Source: Clostridium minihomine (GTDB taxonomy: Bacteria; Bacillota; Clostridia; Oscillospirales; Acutalibacteraceae). From it: DNA of 64,000 nt. The number at the start of each line of letters is the position of its first letter. Position 1 is the stretch's first letter. Of this stretch, positions 33,447 through 40,401 are shown piece after piece. The stretch spans positions 558,001 to 622,000 of the forward strand of contig NZ_OEQH01000001.1 of NCBI RefSeq assembly GCF_900240385.1, given 5' to 3'. The notes beneath the pieces are model-generated. The model was not told the DNA's origin. It was given only the letters and a program-made list of their open reading frames with translations, and did not search any database. The translations under genes were made by a program, and so were the position numbers.

Positions 33447-33516
33447 AAAGGCCATGCTTTCGCACAGCCTCCACTAATTTCTACAGGACTTAAAAAACAG
33501 AATATCGCTAAATAGA

Positions 33517-33578
33517 GTATAAATTGATACTTTTTCATCTATTCAAATACCGTGTCTGAAAAATTGGTACACGGTATT
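33517..33578. repeat. 62-bp inverted-repeat element, copy B (inside the prophage)
   Basis: AATACCGTGT (33546) and ACACGGTATT (33569) form a perfect 10-bp stem around a 13-base loop. Ahead of it stands GTATAAATTGATAC. It lies about 70 bp after the repressor gene, as copy A does after its XRE gene. It has no T-tract, so it is unlikely to be a terminator. Confidence 0.8.
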
Positions 33579-33723
33579 TCTAGTATTCTCAATTTTTCTT
33601 CCTTTGTATCAATCTATTCTGATTTAAATAGCCCATAAAATAACATTGGTAGTTCCCTACATAGATTTGCGAACCCTTATAGAATTATTGACAATGTTAT
33701 GAAAGTCGGTTAGGATCACTCTA

Positions 33724-34185
33724 TTGGAGGGGTGTATATTAATGGGACAGATTAAAGAAAATCACCTTGTCAAGAACGTACTCAACGAGATAAGTTTAAG
33801 CAGTATGACATTACAGGAATTACGCTTTTTTAGTATATATTTAAGCAAAATCAATCCTAATGATATAAGCACAAGGATTGTAAGGTTTTCTCTGTCTGAT
33901 TTTCAAGCTATTATGGAACTTGACAGAATAAATATTGGCGATATACAAACCGTTACAGATAGTCTTTTGTCTAAAATCATAGATTTACCAAATGAAAATG
34001 GCGGCTATATAGGATTTCAGCTTTTTAGGAGTTGTAGTGTAGATAAGAATGAGAAAGAAGAATGGTATGTTGAAATAGATGCTCATGATAACGCTTTACC
34101 TTTATTGTTTGAGATTAAGGACGCTCTGCGACTGAAAAGTTCTAATAAGATGCAAATTCATGAAATTTTAAACAATATGAAATAA
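33724..34185 (+). CDS. Rep_3 (RepB) plasmid initiator, N-terminal half only
   Basis: The 153 residues carry the first winged-helix domain of Rep_3 initiators: NHLVKNVLNEISLSSMTLQE, RIVRFSLSDFQAIMELDRIN and LRLKSSNKMQIHEILNNMK. The stop follows the point where the second, iteron-binding winged helix should begin; full proteins are about twice as long. GGAGGGGTG precedes the gene. The stop codon ends one base before the duplicated repressor fragment starts, so a recombination there probably cut the gene. It may be inactive or act as a partial DNA-binding protein. Confidence 0.65.
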   Translation: MEGCILMGQIKENHLVKNVLNEISLSSMTLQELRFFSIYLSKINPNDISTRIVRFSLSDFQAIMELDRINIGDIQTVTDSLLSKIIDLPNENGGYIGFQLFRSCSVDKNEKEEWYVEIDAHDNALPLLFEIKDALRLKSSNKMQIHEILNNMK

Positions 34186-34351
34186 TAGGGAGAACACAAC
34201 AGCAAAACAGTTTATACGAAACAAGGAAAAGAACATTTTCAATAGACCAAATAATTCAATTAGCGAAATACTATGAAACAACAACAGACTACAGCCTGGG
34301 ACTTTCAGATAAAAAAAGTGCAAATAAAAAGGCAATGCTTTCGCACAGCCT
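34186..34351 (+). pseudogene. duplicated 3' fragment of the phage repressor gene
   Basis: This 166-bp stretch matches 33304-33470 at roughly 95 percent, from TAGGG to CGCACAGCCT, covering the second half of the repressor and its 3' flank. It has no start, and the copy carries a one-base shorter A-run. It is evidence of a tandem duplication that enclosed the inverted-repeat element and the truncated initiator. Confidence 0.85.
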
Positions 34352-34549
34352 TTGAAAAATGAAAATTGGGAATATAAAGTAGAATATATTGCATTCATAC
34401 ATAATGAAACATGTATGGAAAAAGAAAAATATATAAATGAAATTTTGATAGAACAGGGCAACAATGGTTGGGAACTAGTTCAAATAAACAATAGCCTCTT
34501 AAGTGACAGCGGAGTAGATGGATACATGATATTTAAAAGAACAGCATAA
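34352..34549 (+). CDS. small DUF4177-like protein (65 aa)
   Basis: MKNENWEYKVEYIAFIHNET..., with LIEQGNNGWELVQINNSLL and GYMIFKRTA, has the layout of DUF4177, small proteins with a conserved NGWELV motif and a C-terminal beta strand. The start lies directly at the end of the duplicated fragment and lacks a good ribosome site. The function is unknown. Confidence 0.6.
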   Translation: MKNENWEYKVEYIAFIHNETCMEKEKYINEILIEQGNNGWELVQINNSLLSDSGVDGYMIFKRTA

Positions 34550-34561
34550 AAGAATACAAGT

Positions 34562-34720
34562 CTATACATTATCGGCATCAAGGACATCTTTTATAGCTTT
34601 TAATACATCCTTGGAAGAAAAGCGTTGTTTTGTTGACTTCGCTTGGTGCTCTGCTTCTTGTAATTTGAAATATATTTCGCTCTCAAATTGCCGATTTTCA
34701 ACAGGTCTAATTGTATTCAT
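34562..34720 (-). CDS. small antitoxin-like protein (52 aa)
   Basis: ATG 34720 follows GGGGTG at a good distance. MNTIRPVENRQFESEIYFKL, then QEAEHQAKSTKQRFSSKDVL and KAIKDVLDADNV resemble the short alpha-helical proteins that precede RelE/ParE-type toxins. No toxin frame follows, so it is at best an orphan. The assignment is by pattern only. Confidence 0.55.
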   Translation of the reverse strand: MNTIRPVENRQFESEIYFKLQEAEHQAKSTKQRFSSKDVLKAIKDVLDADNV

Positions 34721-34887
34721 GGTAACACCCCATTGATATTTTAGCGCAATTACACTGAAATATCAATTAAACTAAAAATATATTGCGGCAGAATCACATT
34801 GGTAATTGACTAGATGGATTTACGAACTTAGGGACATGGATTTGCAAAACTTAGGGACAAATAGCAATATAATGAGGAGTGAATATC

Positions 34888-35124
34888 ATGGCACAACAGA
34901 TGGTTAGTTTCTATATGGACGAGGACTTGAAAAAGATGATGGAAAATATGTGTTATGAAATGGGAATGAGCATGGAAGATGCTTTCACCATTTTTGCGAA
35001 AAAGGTTACAAGAGAGAAGCGAATACCTTTTGAAGTATCTATCGACCCTTGGTATGGAATTGAAGCCTTTATTAATAACAAGCAAGGTGTAGCGCATGAT
35101 ATTATTGAGATAGAGAGCGAATAA
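34888..35124 (+). CDS. RelB/DinJ-family antitoxin without an adjacent toxin
   Basis: The 78-residue MAQQMVSFYMDEDLKKMMEN, AFTIFAKKVTREKRIPFEVS has the DinJ ribbon-helix-helix N-terminus and the VTREKRIPFE hallmark. ATG 34888 with TGAGGAG is preferred over the GTG at 34879. A RelE/YafQ toxin would normally overlap its stop, but the sequence runs into a terminator and GC-rich DNA instead. It may neutralise a toxin elsewhere or be left over from a broken pair. Confidence 0.8.
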   Translation: MAQQMVSFYMDEDLKKMMENMCYEMGMSMEDAFTIFAKKVTREKRIPFEVSIDPWYGIEAFINNKQGVAHDIIEIESE

Positions 35125-35136
35125 AGAATTAGGACG

Positions 35137-35171
35137 CGAAAGGCCGGGCAAAAGTCTGGCCTTTCGTCTTT
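35137..35171 (+). terminator. terminator after the antitoxin gene
   Basis: CGAAAGGCC pairs with GGCCTTTCG around 12 bases and is followed by TCTTT. Confidence 0.75.
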
Positions 35172-35179
35172 AGTACGGA

Positions 35180-35345
35180 GTAAATTTAAGTAACCCCTTT
35201 CGGGGCTACAGCTTACGCATGCTTCGCCCTTGCAGCTTCTCCCGGGCGCGTATGCTCCTACGGTAGCAGGTATTTTCATTTTGGGCGCGCCTACCGGGTA
35301 TGCTGGACAGGAAGGGCGGGGTGACCCTTGATACATAAGACCCAC
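35180..35345. other. GC-rich non-coding block at the right end of the prophage
   Basis: It contains CCCCTTTCGGGG, two GGGCGCG copies, two GTATGCT copies and a CTACGGTAG palindrome in about 165 bp, in contrast to the AT-rich phage genes. No coding frame is supportable. After excision it would lie beside attP, so it may serve replication, packaging or integrase arm binding. Confidence 0.4.
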
Positions 35346-35352
35346 ATAACAC

Positions 35353-35382
35353 AAAAAAGCCCTCGGAATTTCCGAGGGCTTT
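35353..35382 (-). terminator. phage-borne terminator now serving tRNA-Val
   Basis: On the minus strand AAAGCCCTCGG and CCGAGGGCTTT form an 11-bp stem followed by TTTTTT, five bases after the tRNA CCA end. It lies inside the element and replaces the host terminator now stranded beyond attL. Confidence 0.85.
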
Positions 35383-35387
35383 CAGTA

Positions 35388-35433
35388 TGGTGGACGATAT
35401 AGGACTTGAACCTATGACCCTTCGCACGTCAAG
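35388..35433. repeat. attR: 46-bp direct repeat within tRNA-Val
   Basis: Identical to 27394-27439. It spans from the encoded CCA to just past the anticodon, so integration left the tRNA gene whole. Confidence 0.93.
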
Positions 35434-35464
35434 CGAATGCTCTAGCCAGCTGAGCTAATCGTCC
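35388..35464 (-). tRNA. tRNA-Val (anticodon GAC)
   Basis: The acceptor stem GGACGAT/ATCGTCC, the D arm TTAGCTCAGCTGGCTAGAGC, an anticodon stem TTCGC/GCGAA with loop TTGACGT, and the T arm CTATAGG... with GTTCAAGTC are all present, with an encoded CCA. Anticodon GAC (plus-strand 35428-35430) reads valine GUC/GUU. Its 3' half is the phage attachment site. Confidence 0.93.
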
Positions 35465-35636
35465 ATATATTCAGGAACGTCTTTTGAACGCTTAGCTATT
35501 ATATCTTATATACTATAAAAAATCAAGTGCTTTTTACGAAAAAATTTAAAAAACACAGTTAGATTTGCGCGAAATGAGTAGAAAAAATAAATTTTTTATA
35601 ATTTTTTGATTTTTTACCAAGATATTTACGAGTTCT

Positions 35637-35644
35637 GCCGATAT
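35637..35644 (+). promoter_or_regulatory. sigma-D (sigma-28)-like -10 box before motA
   Basis: GCCGATAT matches the Bacillus sigma-D -10 element exactly. The -35 region (around 35615) is a poor match to TAAA. It lies 58 bp before motA, a plausible place for a motility promoter. Confidence 0.5.
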
Positions 35645-35701
35645 AAGTTATATGAGTGTTACTGATTATTCAGCAATTGTCAAACTCAAGGAGGATACAG
35701 A

Positions 35702-36505
35702 GTGGATATTTCAGCAATTATCGGTGTAGTCATTGCATTTGGCTCTATTATAGCGGGCTATTTGTTAGAGCATGGTGTGTTAAGTGCATTGCTCTTACCT
35801 TCTCCGTTTATCATCGTATTTGGGGGAACCTGCGGAGCAATTATATTGTCCTTTGGTTTTGGGGAGATCGTGGGGGCTTTTAAATTTTTTCTGTCCACCG
35901 TTTTTACCAAGAATTCCCCCGATCCAGAAAAACTGATCAAAAAAATGGGAGAAATGGCAGATGCCTGCCGAAAAGAAGGGCTTTTAAAGCTGCAGACAAT
36001 GCTGAATGACGGGGATTTAAACGACGACAGCTATCTTCCCCTGAAGGAAGGTATGATTCTGACTTTGGACATGAAGCCTGCAGAAGAAATTGCTGCCGCC
36101 ATGGAGTCGGATTTGGAAACCTATACGATAAAAAAGAATATGGAAATCGAAGTTTTTGTAGCAGCCGGCGGTTTTTCCCCTACCTTGGGTATTATCGGAA
36201 CCGTTATGGGACTGGTTCAGGTGCTTTCGCATATGACAGACGCAGCTTCGCTGATGTCTGCGATTGCGGCTGCCTTTTTGGCCACCCTTTACGGTATTTT
36301 GTTTGCAAACCTTTTGTTCTTTCCGATGGCAAACCGTATGAAAGCGGATCTGAAACGCCAGAAAGTATATCGTGAAATGATGATTGAGGGAATTTGCCTG
36401 ATTGCCAGCGGTAAATCTGCGCGCGATGTAGAGAACCAGCTGTCCCTTTACTATCATGTGTTTAAAAACGGACAAAAGAAGTACAAAGAAGGAATCAACA
36501 ACTAA
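35702..36505 (+). CDS. motA: flagellar motor stator protein MotA
   Basis: The 267-residue protein has four membrane segments: two near the N-terminus (IIGVVIAFGSIIAGYLL, IIVFGGTCGAIILSFGF) and two around 155-210 (FSPTLGIIGTVMGLVQVL, SAIAAAFLATLYGILFANL). A large cytoplasmic loop rich in charged residues between them contacts the rotor. With MotB it forms the proton- or sodium-driven stator. The start is GTG 35702, seven bases after AAGGAGG. motB follows after 21 bp. Confidence 0.92.
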   Translation: MDISAIIGVVIAFGSIIAGYLLEHGVLSALLLPSPFIIVFGGTCGAIILSFGFGEIVGAFKFFLSTVFTKNSPDPEKLIKKMGEMADACRKEGLLKLQTMLNDGDLNDDSYLPLKEGMILTLDMKPAEEIAAAMESDLETYTIKKNMEIEVFVAAGGFSPTLGIIGTVMGLVQVLSHMTDAASLMSAIAAAFLATLYGILFANLLFFPMANRMKADLKRQKVYREMMIEGICLIASGKSARDVENQLSLYYHVFKNGQKKYKEGINN

Positions 36506-36526
36506 GTATATTGGAGATAAATAGAT

Positions 36527-37378
36527 ATGGCTAGAAGAAGGAAAAAAGGCGGAGAGGCGGAAGCGCCGGAAAATCATGAAAGATGGCTTTTGACCTATTC
36601 TGACATGATTACCCTTTTGTTGGCTCTTTTTATGATTTTGTATTCCATGAGTACTATTGATGCCAAAAAGTTCGCCAAAATGGCGGAACAGGCGGGGTAT
36701 CAAATGGGTACGGCCACCAGCGATGGTACAGGCGGCGGGGGCGGCGGCACGGGAACAGGCACAGGTACCGGCACCGGTGCAGGCGCTGGCACTGGAACTG
36801 CTTCTGGTGTTGGAACCGGTAATGTAGAAACCACGATGGATGCTTTGGACGAGGTTTATTCCATTTTGCAAACGTATGTGGAAAAAAACCACTTAGAAGA
36901 TCAGATTGGCCTGGTGAACACCAATACCTATGTAAAGATTCACTTAAAGGATAAATTGATGTTTGTGCCGGACAGTTCCCGGATGCTTCCGGAAAGTGAA
37001 CCGATTCTGAAAGAAGTGGCAGAGGCCATTTCTACTGTATATGACCGGGTGGATCAGGTTACCTTCAGCGGGCACACTGCAGACGTTGGCCCCCATACTC
37101 TTTCTGGGGATCAATTCTCGTGGCGTTTGTCTACCGAACGTGCCGTTACCGTATTGACCAAGATGATTGGCTACGGTATGCCGCAGGACAAGGTTTCCAT
37201 TGAAGGATATGCTCATTTTTCACCGGTGGCCAATAATAATGTGGAAGAAGGGCGTGCCAAGAATCGACGGGTTGAAATTACCATTTTGAAAAATCCCCCG
37301 GTTTTGCCCGATGGTATTTCACAGGCGCCTTCTGAGGCGGCCGAATCGTCACAGGAATCTTCGGCAGCAGCGCATTAA
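36527..37378 (+). CDS. motB: flagellar motor stator protein MotB
   Basis: The N-terminus is basic (ARRRKKGGEAEAP) and followed by ERWLLTYSDMITLLLALFMI, whose aspartate is the ion-carrying residue in the single membrane helix. The OmpA-like peptidoglycan-binding domain (about 145-265) ends in EEGRAKNRRVEITIL. Between the two lies an unusual linker of nearly pure Gly and Thr (about residues 67-95), then a C-terminal Ser/Ala-rich tail. Length 283 aa. Confidence 0.92.
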   Translation: MARRRKKGGEAEAPENHERWLLTYSDMITLLLALFMILYSMSTIDAKKFAKMAEQAGYQMGTATSDGTGGGGGGTGTGTGTGTGAGAGTGTASGVGTGNVETTMDALDEVYSILQTYVEKNHLEDQIGLVNTNTYVKIHLKDKLMFVPDSSRMLPESEPILKEVAEAISTVYDRVDQVTFSGHTADVGPHTLSGDQFSWRLSTERAVTVLTKMIGYGMPQDKVSIEGYAHFSPVANNNVEEGRAKNRRVEITILKNPPVLPDGISQAPSEAAESSQESSAAAH

Positions 37379-37420
37379 GCGGATAAGGGTCAATTGGTTC
37401 ATAAAACGAAAAATGGATAT

Positions 37421-37449
37421 GCGGGCTCCTTTGGGAGTCCGCGTTTTTT
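37421..37449 (+). terminator. terminator after motAB
   Basis: GCGGGCTCC pairs with GGAGTCCGC (one G-U) and is followed by seven T. Confidence 0.88.
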
Positions 37450-37488
37450 TATCGGGCACCGGTTTAGACGGGAATCCGCCTGTCTGGG

Positions 37489-37516
37489 TTGAAATCTTCC
37501 CGTAAAATGGTATAAT
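37489..37516 (+). promoter_or_regulatory. sigma-A promoter upstream of metG
   Basis: TTGAAA (37489) and TATAAT (37511) are separated by 16 bp. The 110-base leader shows a small hairpin (CTGCC/GGCAG) but no T-box element. Confidence 0.65.
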
Positions 37517-37631
37517 ATGAGAAAGATACTGTTATACTGGAAAATAAAACGCTGCCTGCGGTATTGGCAGACGAGGGCTTGACGGATGGAATATCTGAAT
37601 AGGGCACGAATTTATTAAAGGGATGGATCAT

Positions 37632-39599
37632 ATGGAAAAAAAGACGTTTTATATTACGACTCCGATATATTACCCTTCCGGGCAGCCGCATATCGGGCAC
37701 AGTTACTGCACGGTGGCCAGTGATGCCATTGCCCGTTACAAAAGGTTGCAAGGCTATGATGTGATGTTTTTGACCGGAACCGACGAGCATGGCCAGAAAA
37801 TTGAAACCAATGCTAAAAAAGAGGGTGTTACCCCCAAGGCATATGTGGACAAGATTGTGGCGGGCTTTCAGGATTTGTGGAAGCTTTTGGATATCAGCAA
37901 TGACCGTTTTATCCGTACCACAGATGACTTTCATGAAAAAGCGGTTCAAAAAATCTTTCGCGCCCTTTATGACAAAGGCGAGATTTACAAAGGAAAATAC
38001 GAGGGCTGGTACTGCACTCCCTGTGAGGCTTTCTGGACCGAAACTCAGCTGAAAGACGGCAAATGTCCGGACTGTGAGCGAGAGGTCAAGTGGGCGGAAG
38101 AGGAGGCTTATTTTTTCCGGCTTTCTAACTATGCAGACAAGCTTTTAAAGCTGTATGAAGAACAGCCCGGATTTATTCAGCCGGACAGCCGCAAGAATGA
38201 AATGATTCAGTTCATCAAAAGCGGCCTGAATGACCTTTGTGTGTCCCGCACCAGCTTTACTTGGGGAATTCCGGTGGACTTTGATCCGAAGCATGTAGTC
38301 TATGTTTGGCTGGATGCTTTGACCAACTATATTACGGCCATGGGATACGATTCCGGGGATGATTCCGATTACCGGAAATACTGGCCGGCAGACGTGCATT
38401 TTGTAGGCAAAGAAATCGTGCGTTTTCACACGGTGATTTGGCCGGCAATTTTGATGGCACTGGATCTGCCTTTGCCCAAACAGGTGTATGGCCACGGCTG
38501 GCTTTTGTTCGGCGACGGCAGTAAAATGAGCAAAAGCAAGGGGAACGTGGTGGATCCCGTGATTCTGTGCGATCGCTACGGTGTGGATGCCATCCGTTAT
38601 TTCCTGCTTCGCGAAATTCCTTTTGGCGCTGACGGTAATTTTACCAACGAAGCGCTGATTAACCGAATCAATTCAGACCTTGCGAATGATTTGGGGAACC
38701 TGTTGTCCCGTTCCACTGCCATGGTGGGCAAATATTTCGGCGGAGTAATTCCGGCAGAGCAGGAGCATGCCGCCATTGACGATGAGCTGGAGGCGGCTGT
38801 GATTTCCCTGCGGGAAAAATGCGATAGCGCCATCGATGCCTATCAATTTTCCAATGCACTCATGGAGATTTGGAAGGTAATCGCCAGAACCAATAAATAT
38901 ATTGATGAAACCACTCCGTGGATTTTAGACAAAGACGAAACAAAAAAAGCACGGTTGGCAGCAGTGATGTATCATCTTTGCGAAACCCTGCGTATTGTTT
39001 CTATTTTGATTACCCCATTTTTACCCAACACTTCACCCAAAATTCAGGAACAGTTGGGACTGACCGAATCAGTACTGGGCTATGAGCATGCCGCCACTTG
39101 GGGCCTTTTGCCTGCCGACGCTGTGATTCGCAAGGGAGAAACCCTGTTCCCCCGAATCGACGTGGAGAAGGAAATTGAAGCCCTTAACGAGCTGATTCCC
39201 AACACGGTTCCCGCGGCGGAACAAGAATCGGCGAAGGAGCCGGAAAAGAAATCGGCAGAAGCATCCGAAGGAATTGCAAAAATCGGAATTGAAGATTTTA
39301 TGAAGGTGGAACTGGTAGTTGCCAAGGTTCTTCACTGTGAGCCGGTCAAGCGGGCGAAGAAACTTTTAAAGTTCACTTTGGACGACGGCGCCGGTGAGCG
39401 CACGGTTGTTTCCGGCATTGCCAAATGGTATCAGCCCGAAGATCTAATTGGGCATAGTATTATTTTGGTGAAAAACTTAAAACCGGCTGTGCTGTGCGGT
39501 GTAGAAAGTCAGGGAATGATTTTATCTGCGGACTGCGGGGAAGATTCGGTTCGGGTTTTGTTTGCGGACGGAATTCCGGCAGGTTCCAGTATTCATTAA
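37632..39599 (+). CDS. metG: methionyl-tRNA synthetase
   Basis: The class I signature YPSGQPHIGHSY (HIGH), the zinc knuckle CTPCEAFW...CPDCERE and SKMSKSKGN (KMSKS) are all present in the first 330 residues. An anticodon-binding helical domain follows, then a C-terminal tRNA-binding OB domain (IGIEDFMKVELVVAKVLHCE). Length is 655 aa. The second ATG (37632) is nine bases after AAAGGG; the first (37623) has no spacing. Confidence 0.95.
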   Translation: MEKKTFYITTPIYYPSGQPHIGHSYCTVASDAIARYKRLQGYDVMFLTGTDEHGQKIETNAKKEGVTPKAYVDKIVAGFQDLWKLLDISNDRFIRTTDDFHEKAVQKIFRALYDKGEIYKGKYEGWYCTPCEAFWTETQLKDGKCPDCEREVKWAEEEAYFFRLSNYADKLLKLYEEQPGFIQPDSRKNEMIQFIKSGLNDLCVSRTSFTWGIPVDFDPKHVVYVWLDALTNYITAMGYDSGDDSDYRKYWPADVHFVGKEIVRFHTVIWPAILMALDLPLPKQVYGHGWLLFGDGSKMSKSKGNVVDPVILCDRYGVDAIRYFLLREIPFGADGNFTNEALINRINSDLANDLGNLLSRSTAMVGKYFGGVIPAEQEHAAIDDELEAAVISLREKCDSAIDAYQFSNALMEIWKVIARTNKYIDETTPWILDKDETKKARLAAVMYHLCETLRIVSILITPFLPNTSPKIQEQLGLTESVLGYEHAATWGLLPADAVIRKGETLFPRIDVEKEIEALNELIPNTVPAAEQESAKEPEKKSAEASEGIAKIGIEDFMKVELVVAKVLHCEPVKRAKKLLKFTLDDGAGERTVVSGIAKWYQPEDLIGHSIILVKNLKPAVLCGVESQGMILSADCGEDSVRVLFADGIPAGSSIH

Positions 39600-39615
39600 A
39601 AGGATAGGAGAAACC

Positions 39616-40395
39616 GTGAAACGATTGATATTTGATTCTCATGCCCATTATGACGATGAGGCGTTTGCACCGGATCGGGAAGAGCTTTTACAAAGCCTTC
39701 CCGAAAAGGGCGTCTGCACCGTGGTGAGTATGGGAGCAGATTACGAGGGATGCAAGGGGGCCTTGGATTTGGCCTCCCGATATTCCTATATTTATGCGGC
39801 GGTGGGCATTCACCCTGAGAATGTGGCGGAGCTTCCTTCGGATTATCTCAGCCAGCTGGAAGAGTGGGCCAAACAGCCCAAGGTCGTAGCCATTGGCGAA
39901 ATTGGCCTGGACTATCATTATAAGGATATGGCGCCCCGCGAAGTGCAAAAGAAGGTGTTTGAAGATCAGATTCTGCTTGCCAAACGCTTGAATTTGCCGA
40001 TTGTAGTACATGACAGGGATGCCCATGGGGACACCATGGAAATTCTGCGCCGGCATCGCCCCAAAGGGGTGGTGCACTGTTTTTCAGGCAGCGTGGAAAT
40101 GATGCGTGAGGTTGTCAGTCTGGGAATGTATATCGGTCTGGGCGGTGTTGTCACCTTCCAGAATGCCCGGGTTGCTGTGGAAGTAGCCAAAGAGGTTCCG
40201 CTGACAAGCCTTTTGACAGAAACAGATGCGCCTTATCTGGCGCCGGTTCCTTTCCGGGGCAAGCGCTGCGATTCTTCGATGATTCGCTATGTAGCACAGC
40301 GCATTGGGGAAATTCGCGGACAAAGTGCAGATGAAATCTTATTGGCCGCACGGCACAACGCGGAAACGTTGTTTGACATAATCGCTGAGGAGTAA
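39616..40395 (+). CDS. tatD: TatD-family metal-dependent hydrolase / DNase
   Basis: The 259-residue TIM barrel begins LIFDSHAHYDDEAF (HxH metal site) and contains VAIGEIGLDYHY, IVVHDRDAHGD, VVHCFSGS and ETDAPYLAPVPFRGKR, all TatD hallmarks. GTG 39616 follows AGGAG and gives the family length; the longer frame from 39562 is unlikely. It lies directly after metG, a common pairing in Firmicutes. Confidence 0.92.
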   Translation: MKRLIFDSHAHYDDEAFAPDREELLQSLPEKGVCTVVSMGADYEGCKGALDLASRYSYIYAAVGIHPENVAELPSDYLSQLEEWAKQPKVVAIGEIGLDYHYKDMAPREVQKKVFEDQILLAKRLNLPIVVHDRDAHGDTMEILRRHRPKGVVHCFSGSVEMMREVVSLGMYIGLGGVVTFQNARVAVEVAKEVPLTSLLTETDAPYLAPVPFRGKRCDSSMIRYVAQRIGEIRGQSADEILLAARHNAETLFDIIAEE

Positions 40396-40401
40396 TGAGT
40401 T

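Larger units (their letters stand above)
27394..35433. mobile_element. integrated filamentous-phage-like (inovirus) prophage in tRNA-Val
   Basis: The element is bounded by perfect 46-bp repeats, so excision would release a circle of 7,994 bp, within the usual size of filamentous phages. The minus-strand module holds integrase, an HUH replication protein, a Zot/pI-like ATPase, several tiny membrane proteins, a secreted pIII-like protein, a pVIII-like coat protein and a putative ssDNA-binding protein. A divergent XRE repressor with three operators faces them. There is no secretin, capsid, portal or terminase. The right quarter holds cargo: a truncated Rep_3 initiator, a repressor fragment, a RelB-type antitoxin and small unknowns. 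All structural genes look intact. Confidence 0.88.

Noticed and set aside
33211-34464. Two minus-strand frames sharing the peptide VPGCSLLLFHSISLIELFGL
   Set aside because: They are antisense to the repressor gene and its duplicated fragment, so the shared peptide only reflects the DNA duplication.
37517-37631. T-box leader upstream of metG
   Set aside because: No T-box sequence (AGGGTGG...), no specifier loop and no antiterminator/terminator pair could be found; only a small hairpin.
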